This document shows, in pieces, positions 55,201 through 62,931 of a DNA stretch of 64,000 nt. The position numbers and the translations under genes were made by a program. The stretch lies in NCBI GenBank assembly GCA_934526065.1, contig CAKSZX010000007.1:1-64000 (forward strand), in the 5' to 3' direction. Position 1 is the first letter of the stretch, and each line of letters begins with the position of its first letter. The DNA is from an uncultured Oscillospiraceae bacterium. Lineage in GTDB: Bacteria > Bacillota > Clostridia > Oscillospirales > Ruminococcaceae. The notes under the pieces were generated by a model that saw only the letters and a list, made by a program, of their open reading frames with translations, had not been told where the DNA came from and did no database searches.

Positions 55201-55875
55201 GTGGGATATTTTCTCCGTGTTATTGCCGGGGACAAAGCTGCCTGCCCTTTTGGGGGTACAGGCCGCCCCCCTTGCCGTGGCAGGGGGACGAATTTTATAA
55301 TTTGTTTATGAGCCGCAAGATATATTTTTGCAAAATAAAAACAGCCCTCCGGTAAGGGCTGTTTTCAATCGCACTATAAACCAAATTTTAATAGGAGAGA
55401 TTATCTCCCTAAAAAATCATTTAACAGTTATATTATATACCTAAAATAAAATAAGTACAAACGGCTAAAAATGTTATTATATAACACATACTAAAACTTA
55501 TTTTTCCTTTGGTGATATTTTATTATGCACGGTAAAATACCCATATTCCATGTTATTTGTTTTTAAATAAAAGTATCTTTTTATGATACTTTTTTATTTT
55601 ACATAGGTTTTTTTTAAATTTCTGTGGGGATTTTTTATTTGAATTTTTTTAAAAAGCCTAAAAAAATAATTTTTTATCGTATAGTTAATCCCACAAAAAG
55701 TGGGATTATTTTTCTTATATATTGTGATATGTTACATATAATTTTTTTATATTGCCGATTTTTCACAAAACCTGATAGTGACTTTAAGGTTTTGCGCCGT
55801 TTTTTGTTGACTTTGTATTAAATTTGCTGTATATTCCTACTTGTATCTATAAATTTTTTTGAGAGGAGATTAAAT
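55201..55875 (+). promoter_or_regulatory. Hairpin-rich spacer and promoter of the permease gene
   Basis: No gene. It holds a CCCCC..GGGGG hairpin near 55270-55290, terminator-like stems at 55338-55366 (AAAACAGCCCT), about 55566-55598 (AAGTATC/GATACTT) and 55689-55712 (AATCCCA/TGGGATT), then the promoter TTGACT (55807-55812), 17 bases, TATATT (55830-55835). Several orphan terminators suggest small transcripts or decayed genes. Confidence 0.55.
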
Positions 55876-57069
55876 ATGTCAGCATATTTATCATGGGGAT
55901 CTGCCATCTTCACATTCATGGTTTTCTGTGCCGTGTTCTTTGTAGGTGAGCAGGTTTCAAACCTTACTAAAGGTATTTTCGGAACGGGCTTTGTTGGAGC
56001 TATTCTCTTCATTGCCCTCTATTGGACAGGCATTATGCCTACCGACGCAGTTGCAAACACAGGTCTTGTTGCTATGCTTTCAAAATTGCTCATTCCTATG
56101 CTTATCGTTAACCTGGGTACAATGATTTCCCTTAACGACATGCTTAAAGAATGGAAAACAATTCTCACAGCTTTGGCAGGCTTCGTAACACTTGCTTTGT
56201 TCGCTTACACCTTGGGCATCATGCTCTTGGGCAGAGAATACGCCCTTGTTGGTGCTTGCCCGATTTCAGGCGGTACAATCGCAGGCGTTATCGCACAGGA
56301 AACCTGTGAGGCCGCAGGCAGACCTGAACTTGGCGCTTATGCTATGCTTTTGGTTTCACTTCAAGGTCTTGTTGCTATGCCTTGTGCGGCAGCTTGCCTT
56401 AGAATGGTTGGTTCAAAGCTTATCAAAGAAAAAGCAGACCTTGACCACCTTGGCGGCGAATCAAAGGTTAACATCAACATTCGGGTTATCAAGACATGGC
56501 CTGCAAAATTCCAGTCATATTTCTTCGGTCTTATGAGAATTGCCGCTGTTGCCGTTGTTGGTAATGTACTTTCCGGCGTAACAGGCGGTAAGCTGAATGT
56601 TAATATTGCATACCTTATCGTTGGTATCTTGTTCACAGAGCTTGGCTTCCTTGACAAACAGCACCTTACAAAGGCTAACGCTTACGGTTTTGTTATGGTT
56701 TCCTTGTTCTCACTTACAGCCAACTCAATGGGCGCTCTCACACCTGACTCATTGAAAGAAATGCTTTTGCCGATTGCCGCAATGCTTATTTTCGGTATCA
56801 TTTCATTGGGTATCGGCGGTGCTATTGTAGGTAAGATCTTCGGCTATGAACGGCCTCTCGGCTTTGCTATCGGCGCTTGCGCTATGCTTGGCTATCCGTC
56901 AACACAGATTGTTACAGACGACGTTTGCAAGGCTCTTGAATGTTCCGATGAAGAAAAGGAAAAAATCAGAAATTATCTTCTTCCTAAAATGCTTGTTGCC
57001 GGCTTTACAACAGTTACAATCGCATCTGTTGCTTTTGCTGGTATCGTTGCACCGACAATTTTTAAATAA
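55876..57069 (+). CDS. Polytopic membrane transporter of unrecognised family
   Basis: 397 residues, about ten membrane segments; internal loop KLIKEKADLDHLGGESKVN near the middle separates two halves, as in secondary carriers. Conserved-looking Gly-rich segment CPISGGTIAGVIAQETCEAAG could be substrate-binding. It might be a DUF3100-type protein, but I cannot confirm that. AGAGGAG precedes ATG. Shares the strong codon bias of the upstream reductase, so both may serve one pathway (acceptor uptake and reduction), although separate promoters drive them. Confidence 0.6.
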   Translation: MSAYLSWGSAIFTFMVFCAVFFVGEQVSNLTKGIFGTGFVGAILFIALYWTGIMPTDAVANTGLVAMLSKLLIPMLIVNLGTMISLNDMLKEWKTILTALAGFVTLALFAYTLGIMLLGREYALVGACPISGGTIAGVIAQETCEAAGRPELGAYAMLLVSLQGLVAMPCAAACLRMVGSKLIKEKADLDHLGGESKVNINIRVIKTWPAKFQSYFFGLMRIAAVAVVGNVLSGVTGGKLNVNIAYLIVGILFTELGFLDKQHLTKANAYGFVMVSLFSLTANSMGALTPDSLKEMLLPIAAMLIFGIISLGIGGAIVGKIFGYERPLGFAIGACAMLGYPSTQIVTDDVCKALECSDEEKEKIRNYLLPKMLVAGFTTVTIASVAFAGIVAPTIFK

Positions 57070-57102
57070 TTTGATTTCTTGTTATACATAATAAATCATA
57101 GG

Positions 57103-57140
57103 ATACAAAGGTGGGCTTGTCCTGCCTTTGTATTTTTATT
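57103..57140 (+). terminator. Intrinsic terminator
   Basis: ATACAAAGG/CCTTTGTAT stem followed by TTTTATTT. Confidence 0.88.
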
Positions 57141-57188
57141 TGGAGAAAATGATTTTGCCGGTTGTTTAATAAACTCTCGGTATAAAAA

Positions 57189-57240
57189 GGCTCTCTTTGG
57201 CAAAGAAAGATGTCAGCGGTAGCTGACTGAGTGAATGACT
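57189..57240 (+). repeat. Family A repeat, degenerate copy 3
   Basis: GGCTCTCTTTGGCAAAGAAAG then GTCAGCGGTAGCTGACTGAG; several substitutions break the first stem. Confidence 0.7.
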
Positions 57241-57300
57241 GAGCAAATTGTTTGACTATATTTCCGCTATGAAATATCAAATTAAACAAACTGCAAACTT

Positions 57301-57351
57301 GCCCTCCCTGTGCAAGGGAGGGTGTCGGCGTAGCCGACGGGAGGGTTGTTC
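57301..57351 (-). repeat. Family B repeat, inverted copy 4
   Basis: GCCCTCCCTGTGCAAGGGAG, GTCGGCGTAGCCGAC and GGGAGGGTTG. Confidence 0.75.
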
Positions 57352-57444
57352 AAAACCTATAAACCTATAACTTTCAATAAAACAGGCTCTCTTTGGTACA
57401 CTTGTTTAATTGCAAATCGGCATTTTAAACCAAACGAACAGCAA

Positions 57445-57510
57445 GGCTCTCTTTGGTAAAGAGAGCTGTCAGCGTAGCTGACTGAGAGATTGGGAAATGT
57501 TTTGTTTATA
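57445..57510 (+). repeat. Family A repeat, copy 4
   Basis: Intact hairpin GGCTCTCTTTGG/AAGAGAGC, GTCAGCGTAGCTGAC, and tail TTTTGTTTATAT. A solo 20-base fragment of the 5-prime end also lies near 57383-57402. Confidence 0.8.
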
Positions 57511-57547
57511 TTCAATAATTGGTTGTAAATCGAGTGCTTTATTAAAG

Positions 57548-57603
57548 ACAATCCCTCCGATTTTTCTTACGAAAAATCACCTTCCTTTATCAAAGGGCGG
57601 CAA
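57548..57603 (-). repeat. Family D repeat, inverted copy 2
   Basis: CAATCCCTCCGATTTTTC..GAAAAATCACC; mirror of 31270-31322. Confidence 0.75.
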
Positions 57604-57656
57604 AGCTGCGGATTTTTGGGGCTATTATTTGTACCAGAAATTTAATGTAAACAAAT

Positions 57657-57715
57657 CGCAAGACAACCCCTCAGACGGCTAACGCCGCCAGCTCCCCTTG
57701 CACAGTGGAGCCAAG
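57657..57715 (-). repeat. Family C repeat, inverted copy 3
   Basis: GCAAGACAACCCCTCAGAC, GGCTAACGCC, GCTCCCCTTGCACAGTGGAGCC. The whole block 57150-58050 is a mosaic of such repeats; no ORF in it has a start signal. A GTTATGCCCTGTGGGTACA stretch near 57812-57832 also occurs at the upstream edge of the DUF559 gene (44047-44065, inverted). Confidence 0.8.
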
Positions 57716-58018
57716 GATAATATGAATTTTTAAAATATTTATTTGTAATCGAAATTTGATGTAAACAAGTTGTTTGACAACCCTTTTGTCACGCAAAGCG
57801 TGACATTTTCCCTTGCATGTTATGCCCTGTGGGTACAGGGACAACAAGATGTTGTCGATTTTTTGGTGTGTTGCTTTGTATCCGAATATGATATATATTT
57901 TATTTTTTACTCTTTCCGTTTTTGTCTATGGCATAGCCACCTCCCCCTATGTGAGGCAAGATGCTACTGTCTTATAAAATTGCTATTTTGTACCCGATAT
58001 AAATAAATTACATATACA

Positions 58019-58042
58019 CCGTAGGGGCGACCATCGGTCGCC
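58019..58042 (+). repeat. Short hairpin repeat, family E, copy 2
   Basis: CCGTAGGGGCGACCATCGGTCGCC, see 31162-31190. Confidence 0.65.
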
Positions 58043-58196
58043 TTATTATGAATTGTTTAAAATAATTTTTAACTATAAACCGGCAACCCAATCAAATAAT
58101 AAAACTCATTTTCTTGCCGGGCTTTAAATCTATTTTTTCAATCAACAGAAATAAACCAAAATATTCGTTCTGTAAATTATAAAATTTCCCGCCGGG

Positions 58197-58225
58197 TTGT
58201 TTTATGGAAAAAAATATTATATAAT
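58197..58225 (+). promoter_or_regulatory. Promoter of the MerR gene
   Basis: TTGTTT (58197-58202), 17 bases, TATAAT (58220-58225). Confidence 0.65.
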
Positions 58226-58252
58226 GATAAAAAAGATAAAGGAAGAACGGCT

Positions 58253-59077
58253 ATGAAAGGTTATCTCACAGTAAATAAAATGTCGAAACTTACGGGCATA
58301 GCTCCCTCTGCCCTTCGTTATTATGCCAAAATAGGCCTGTTTACCCCTGACCATGTAGACCCGGAAACAGGGTACAAATACTATGCTTTAAACCAGGTTT
58401 CCTATGCGCCGATGATACGCTATCTGCGCTATTTAAATATGCCTATTGAGGAAATCAAGCGATTACAGGGTGATGTAAGCATAGAAACCACCTTAGACGC
58501 ATTAAAAACCCAGCAGTCAATCATAAAATACCAAATACACGATTTAGACAGAATGTATAAAAACCTCTCCGGCAGAATTGAGGAAATAGAAAAAGCGGTA
58601 TCTACCGAACACGGAAAACTGTTTTACGAAAAACTGCCGGATCAATACGCTTTATATGTTGACCGCCCCATTGATGTAAAAGCCCCTTTGACAGATACGG
58701 TTGTGGATTTTCAGCAGATTATCGAAAAGCAAACCAGCCACTCTTATGAAGAAATGTTCTTCGGCAGAGTTTTAAGTGTTTACAGCACAAGAGACGCCAT
58801 TGAGGGAAAATTTGACACCTACTGTTCCACGGAATTGATTTTAGATGACCCCTTAGGCATAAAAAATACACGCATTTTGCCTGCCGGCACCTATGCCATG
58901 ATGTATGTAAACGACATAAGAGAAAACGCCCGGCAGTATATCCCCTATTTTTTGGAAAAAATTAAGGAGGACGGCAGACAAATTGACGGCAACATAAGAG
59001 TTGCTTACTCCGTCGGCTACGCCGTAAGTTTGAAAAAACAAGAACAGACCACAAGAATTTCGGTAAAAATCAAGTGA
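58253..59077 (+). CDS. MerR-family regulator with effector-binding domain
   Basis: 274 residues. N-terminal MerR helix-turn-helix (GYLTVNKMSKLTGIAPSALRYYAKIGLFTP, DPETGYKYY), coiled-coil dimer helix (about 75-125), and a C-terminal GyrI/BmrR-like domain of about 150 residues. Regulators of this build sense drugs or lipophilic ligands. AAGGAAG precedes ATG; no target gene lies next to it, so autoregulation or a distant target. Confidence 0.92.
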   Translation: MKGYLTVNKMSKLTGIAPSALRYYAKIGLFTPDHVDPETGYKYYALNQVSYAPMIRYLRYLNMPIEEIKRLQGDVSIETTLDALKTQQSIIKYQIHDLDRMYKNLSGRIEEIEKAVSTEHGKLFYEKLPDQYALYVDRPIDVKAPLTDTVVDFQQIIEKQTSHSYEEMFFGRVLSVYSTRDAIEGKFDTYCSTELILDDPLGIKNTRILPAGTYAMMYVNDIRENARQYIPYFLEKIKEDGRQIDGNIRVAYSVGYAVSLKKQEQTTRISVKIK

Positions 59078-59175
59078 TTTTTGAGAGAAAATTATAGAAA
59101 TATAGCCAAAATTTTGCAAAAACCAATAAAAAATATCATAAAAAAGAGGAAAAACACAAAAAAATTAAAAAATCG

Positions 59176-59204
59176 TTGACAAAACCCACTGCCTGTGATA
59201 TACT
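59176..59204 (+). promoter_or_regulatory. Promoter of 5S rRNA-tRNA operon
   Basis: TTGACA (59176-59181), 17 bases, TATACT (59199-59204), start near 59211. Confidence 0.85.
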
Positions 59205-59242
59205 GATTAAGCTGTCAATCAGACAGCGGTTAATAACAGACA

Positions 59243-59358
59243 GTCGGTGCTGATTGCGTTCAGGTTCCACCTGTTCCCATGCCGAACACAGAAGTTAAGC
59301 TGAATTTCGCCGAAAATACTTGGGTGGCGACGCCCCGGAAAGATAGGTAGGTGCCGAC
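59243..59358 (+). rRNA. rrf: 5S ribosomal RNA
   Basis: About 116 bases with closing stem GTCGGTGC/GTGCCGAC and the conserved core GTTCCCATGCCGAACACAGA and AGTTAAGC. No 16S or 23S gene precedes it in the window, and it has its own promoter. Confidence 0.93.
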
Positions 59359-59381
59359 ACTGTCAGTTATTGACAAAATGT

Positions 59382-59457
59382 GGGAGCTTAGCTCAGCTGG
59401 GAGAGCATCTGCCTTACAAGCAGAGGGTCACAGGTTCGAGCCCTGTAGTTCCCACCA
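59382..59457 (+). tRNA. tRNA-Val (UAC)
   Basis: Cloverleaf with GGGAGCT/AGTTCCC acceptor, anticodon TAC in CTTACAA, TTCGAGC arm and encoded CCA. Confidence 0.95.
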
Positions 59458-59462
59458 CATTT

Positions 59463-59539
59463 GGCCCGGTAGTTCAGTTGGTTAGAACGCTAGCCTGTCA
59501 CGCTAGAGGTCGTGGGTTCGAGCCCCATTCGGGTCGCCA
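59463..59539 (+). tRNA. tRNA-Asp (GUC)
   Basis: GGCCCGG..TCGGGTC acceptor (one wobble), anticodon GTC in CTGTCAC, encoded CCA. Confidence 0.95.
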
Positions 59540-59546
59540 AATGTAA

Positions 59547-59622
59547 GCCTTGGTAGCTCAGTCGGTAGAGCAAGGGACTGAAAATCCCTGTGTCGATGGT
59601 TCGATTCCGTCCCAAGGCACCA
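59547..59622 (+). tRNA. tRNA-Phe (GAA)
   Basis: GCCTTGG/CCAAGGC acceptor, anticodon GAA in CTGAAAA, encoded CCA. Confidence 0.95.
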
Positions 59623-59625
59623 TAA

Positions 59626-59701
59626 GCGGGTTTAGCTCATCTGGTAGAGCGCCACCTTGCCAAGGTGGAGGTAGCGAGTTCGAGCCTCGTAACCCGCTCC
59701 A
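59626..59701 (+). tRNA. tRNA-Gly (GCC)
   Basis: GCGGGTT/AACCCGC acceptor, anticodon GCC in TTGCCAA, encoded CCA. Last tRNA before the plasmid-like region. Confidence 0.95.
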
Positions 59702-59742
59702 ATTTTTTATAACTCATAATTTTTCATATTCATTGATCCTTA

Positions 59743-59772
59743 TCGGCCGCTGTAAAACAGCGGTCGTTTTTC
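59743..59772 (+). terminator. Intrinsic terminator of the 5S-tRNA operon
   Basis: GGCCGCTGT/ACAGCGGTC stem followed by GTTTTT. Confidence 0.88.
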
Positions 59773-59889
59773 TTTGCACGAAATTTTGTCAATTTACAAA
59801 ATTGAGGTTAAATCTTAATAAATTTTAATAGTTCATTTATTAAATTTAATCTTGATCCGGGTTATAATATAGCCGTTGGAGGAATACAT

Positions 59890-60120
59890 ATGAGTAAATT
59901 ATTATTTATGATTTTTGGAATATTTTTTATGTTGCTGGGCTTTATCGGCCTTATGCTTCCGATTGTTCCCCAGATACCTTTTCTAATGGCCGGTGCTACG
60001 CTGCTGTCAATGGGGTCGGAAAAAATAAAAAAGAAAATCATACATTCGGATATATACAACAAATATATAAAAGATTATGTAAATAAATATAAAATAACAA
60101 GGAGAATATTTGGCGAATAA
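59890..60120 (+). CDS. YbaN-like (DUF454) small membrane protein
   Basis: 76 residues. Two hydrophobic segments with GFIGLMLPIVPQIPFLMAGA, the DUF454 hallmark. GGAGG precedes ATG. A -10 TATAAT with a weak -35 lies about 30 bases upstream. Function of the family unknown. Confidence 0.85.
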   Translation: MSKLLFMIFGIFFMLLGFIGLMLPIVPQIPFLMAGATLLSMGSEKIKKKIIHSDIYNKYIKDYVNKYKITRRIFGE

Positions 60121-60172
60121 CCCCCCAGCCCCCTTAAATTTATTATTTTACATCCAAACCATAAATATTATA

Positions 60173-60198
60173 TGTCACGGCTTGCCGTGACATTTTTT
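60173..60198 (+). terminator. Intrinsic terminator
   Basis: TGTCACGG/CCGTGACA stem followed by six Ts. Confidence 0.88.
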
Positions 60199-60294
60199 AC
60201 GGTTATTTATTAAATTTAATTTTTTGCATAATTTTCGCCTTTTTTGCGTTTTTAAGGGCTTTTTCGTCGTTTTTTGCCTAAAATTTTAAATTTT

Positions 60295-60630
60295 CCCCAT
60301 TTTGTACTCAACTTTTGCTCATTTTTCCTGTTTTTCTTTAAAAAAACCCCCTTTTTGTACTTATCACGGCTGTTTTTTGATAAAATCCTGCCCCTTTTTG
60401 TACTTAACAGTGTGTATTTTTGTAAGGCAATTTCCCTTTACAAGCCTGTAAATATGCCCAAATTGTACTTAACTGCAAGCAAAAAGCCCCCATTTTGTAT
60501 TCAACTGGGTGATTTTAACCCCCAATTTGTACATAACAGCAGAAATTTTCCCCCTTTTTGTACCCAACTAAACAGGAAAATTTTCAAAATAAATTTGATC
60601 AGGCTCCTCTCCCCTATTTGTAATAAACTG
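60295..60630 (+). repeat. Iteron block 1 (8 copies)
   Basis: Consensus about CCCC(A/T)TTTTGTACTTAAC. Copies begin near 60295, 60347, 60391, 60458, 60488, 60519, 60550 and 60611, at irregular 30-67-base spacing, all in the same orientation. Degenerate at the last copy (TTTGTAATAAAC). They precede a Rep_3 initiator gene, so they are most likely its binding sites. Confidence 0.85.
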
Positions 60631-60633
60631 AAA

Positions 60634-60740
60634 AATTCCCGGAAAATTCCCGGAAAATTCCCGACTTTCTCCCACAAAATTCCCGGTGTATTCTCATGAA
60701 ATTCTCAGTGTTTTCCCGACTTTTTCCCGACTTTTTCCCA
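60634..60740 (+). repeat. Second direct-repeat set in the origin
   Basis: AAATTCCCGGA occurs three times near 60634-60665 and again as AAAATTCCCGG (60676), and TTTTTCCCGAC/TTTCCCGAC three times near 60712-60740. Distinct from the iterons. Confidence 0.6.
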
Positions 60741-60854
60741 ATTTTTCACAGATTTTTTTTAAAATATTTTATACATATAGTTAATTTTATTGTGTTTTAT
60801 ACTTATTGACAATTTAAAGAGGAGGGATTTTCTGATAAAATTATTTAAAATACT
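60741..60854 (+). other. AT-rich unwinding region of the putative origin
   Basis: About 80 percent AT, with TTTTTTTTAAAATATTTTATAC and TTATTTAAAATAC stretches, placed between the two iteron blocks. Confidence 0.55.
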
Positions 60855-61018
60855 CCCCCCTTTTTGTACCTAACAGGGAAAATTTTTTTGCCCCATTTTG
60901 TACTTAACATTCCCGGATTGTATCTTACTGAACCCCGAATTGTACTTAACAAAATCCCCTTTTGTACTTTACTAACTCCCAATTTGTACTTACATCTTAC
61001 CCGAAATGTATTTAACTG
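60855..61018 (+). repeat. Iteron block 2 (7 copies)
   Basis: Copies begin near 60855, 60891, 60912, 60933, 60956, 60978 and 61000; the last six are spaced 21-23 bases, two helical turns, so the initiator would bind one face. Orientation matches block 1. One more copy (CCCCTTTTGTATCTAAC) lies at 62457-62474 behind rep. Confidence 0.88.
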
Positions 61019-61113
61019 CCTTTGTAAATCCCCACAGAGAGCGGGTTTTCGGCTGCCTAAAATATAAAATAATAATAAAAATAAATATTAAAAAATAAAA
61101 TAAAACACTGTAA

Positions 61114-61142
61114 TTGTTTTTTACCTTGGCTTATGGTATAAT
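61114..61142 (+). promoter_or_regulatory. rep promoter
   Basis: TTGTTT (61114-61119), 17 bases, TATAAT (61137-61142), 90 bases after the last iteron; iteron-bound initiator could repress it. Confidence 0.8.
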
Positions 61143-61174
61143 AGTTTAACATAGATAATGAGGATCGGTAAATT

Positions 61175-62227
61175 ATGCCAAGAAAAAAGAAAAACAAGGT
61201 GAACAACGATATACGTGTTGTTACCCAAAACGAATTTAATAATGTTTCGCTGGCTACATTTACGCCTAACGAAAACAAAATTTTACACGCCATAGTGGCT
61301 AAAATCAAAAATAAGGACACACAGAAAATTCAAATTTCTTTTGATGAAATTAAATATCTTGTTCAATATAAGCGAAATGACAATTCAAGTTTTATTCGGG
61401 ATATTGAGCGTGTCAACACAAAGTTAATGCAGCTTAACTATCGCTATGAGGACGAGGACAAAATCGTTCAGTTTGTTCTGTTCCCTACTTATATCATAAA
61501 CAAAAAAGAGAAAACCCTTGAAGTTGCCGTAAACCAAGATTTTACTTTTTTGCTTAATCACCTTACCGGTGAATTTACGGCTTTTGCTTTAAATGATTTT
61601 ACAAGTATAAAGTCAAAGTATGCTTTGTTGATTTATCCTTTTTTGTCCCAGTGGAAAAGCGTCGGCAAGTACACCGTTTCAATTGAGGATTTTAAGGCGA
61701 ATATGGGTCTTGACGAAGATTATTCCATAAGCAACATAGACAAAAGGGTTTTGATACCTACAGTTCGTGAGTTAAACGCCCTGTTCCCCGGTTTAAATCT
61801 TGAAGTTGACAAACAGAGAGGTTTAAAAAACAAAGTTGTGGGATTGAAATTTACCTTTGTAGGCAGTAAGCTGGAACCCGGCAAAGATATAAAGACCATT
61901 GCCGCCGGAAAAATTACCCCGGAAAAGGATTATACCGCCGTGTGTGAGATTTTCGGCTATGACAAGGACAAGCTGAAAGCGGAAGATATGGCTACCATAG
62001 ATTCTTGGTATAAGGATTTACAAATGAGCAATGAGATGATTGCCGCCGCTTACACCGCCGCCCGTGACAGGGCAAGTATTCGCTACTGTAACGGTATTTT
62101 GAAAAACTGGTTTAACAGCGGTTACAAAAAAGTTGAGGACATTGTGGGCTACGGCGCAAAGCCGGAGAAAGTTTCGGATGAGGATTTTCTCCTTGGTGAC
62201 ATTGCCCAGTTAGGGCTTTTTGAATAA
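61175..62227 (+). CDS. Rep_3-family replication initiator
   Basis: 350 residues. Plasmid initiator of the Rep_3/RepB two-winged-helix class: VTQNEFNNVSLATFTPNENKILHAIVAKIK begins domain 1; FTSIKSKYALLIYPFLSQW begins domain 2, the usual YAxxLYxLL-type position; RELNALFPGLNLEVDKQRG follows. A C-terminal extension (about 245-350) is not part of the core. GAGG about 11 bases before ATG. Directly behind an array of iterons. It opens the iteron origin DNA and recruits the replisome. Confidence 0.88.
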   Translation: MPRKKKNKVNNDIRVVTQNEFNNVSLATFTPNENKILHAIVAKIKNKDTQKIQISFDEIKYLVQYKRNDNSSFIRDIERVNTKLMQLNYRYEDEDKIVQFVLFPTYIINKKEKTLEVAVNQDFTFLLNHLTGEFTAFALNDFTSIKSKYALLIYPFLSQWKSVGKYTVSIEDFKANMGLDEDYSISNIDKRVLIPTVRELNALFPGLNLEVDKQRGLKNKVVGLKFTFVGSKLEPGKDIKTIAAGKITPEKDYTAVCEIFGYDKDKLKAEDMATIDSWYKDLQMSNEMIAAAYTAARDRASIRYCNGILKNWFNSGYKKVEDIVGYGAKPEKVSDEDFLLGDIAQLGLFE

Positions 62228-62258
62228 AAAACAGGGCGTTTTATCGTCCTGTTTTTTA
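62226..62258 (+). terminator. Intrinsic terminator of rep
   Basis: AAAACAGG..CCTGTTTTTT hairpin overlapping the stop. From here to 62567 (about 310 bases) only one iteron copy (62457-62474) and a terminator are seen. Confidence 0.88.
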
Positions 62259-62529
62259 TTTTGGGTTAAAGTTTGATAAATATTTTCCGAAATCGCCATT
62301 TTAAATAGGCTAAATTTGAATTTTAAATGTTTTTAGTGTTACGTTATTATAGACAGTTAAAAATGAATTTTGGGCTGTTAAAATCCCTGTGGAGGCGTTC
62401 GGTATAAAATCGGTGTTATTGATGACAATTTACCATTGCCCTTTATTGACAATTTTCCCCTTTTGTATCTAACTTGAATTAGGGGTTTTGATAAAAGAAA
62501 AAGTTAGATTTATCTGATTTTCGGATAAA

Positions 62530-62560
62530 ACAAAAGGCGGTTTTCCCCGCCCTTTATTTT
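62530..62560 (-). terminator. Intrinsic terminator of the parB operon
   Basis: Minus strand GGCGG..CCGCC with TTTTGTTTT tail, after the 62568 gene. Confidence 0.7.
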
Positions 62561-62567
62561 ATAAAAG

Positions 62568-62930
62568 TTATATAAGTTTTTCTTTTTGCAAACTGTCGAC
62601 TAACAAACCGATTACAAGCCGATTTTTGGATAAATCCGCTTTTTGGCATATTTCGTTAAATTTTTCACTTTCTGCCGGGCTTAAATAAAGTGTTACCTGC
62701 TTTCTGTCCAGTTTAACAATCATATTTGGCAGGTAAAGAGAGGCCCGGTCGGATATTTCGTACCCCTCTCCCCGATTTTTAAGCCGACTGCGAACTAAAT
62801 TGTTAAAAGCCGTGCCGGGTAAAATTCCCTCCTGCCGCCGATACCGGCAAACCGCCGAATAAAGGGGCTCTTTTACAATTCGGTATGCGCATTTTATAGG
62901 GTGATATTCGCTTACGGTGTATCTTGCCAT
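62568..62930 (-). CDS. Small protein with ribbon-helix-helix-like C-terminus
   Basis: 120 residues. The C-terminal half, KQVTLYLSPAESEKFNEICQ followed by KNRLVIGLLVDSLQ, has the strand-helix-helix pattern of ribbon-helix-helix regulators; the basic N-terminal half (YRIVKEPLYSAVCRYRRQEG) is unfamiliar. One base after the parB stop, so in the same operon. Candidate plasmid copy-number or partition regulator; name not assignable. Confidence 0.6.
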   Translation of the reverse strand: MARYTVSEYHPIKCAYRIVKEPLYSAVCRYRRQEGILPGTAFNNLVRSRLKNRGEGYEISDRASLYLPNMIVKLDRKQVTLYLSPAESEKFNEICQKADLSKNRLVIGLLVDSLQKEKLI

Positions 62931-62931
62931 A

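Noticed and set aside
57497..58006. Small plus-strand frames in the repeat mosaic
   Set aside because: Composed of palindromic repeats, no ribosome binding sites, no similarity to known proteins.
60274..61018. Regular repeats that might be a CRISPR array, and long open frames through them
   Set aside because: The conserved unit is only about 17 bases with short, irregular spacing and degenerate copies; a Rep_3 gene follows directly. This is an iteron array, and the open frames across it are by-products of the repeats.
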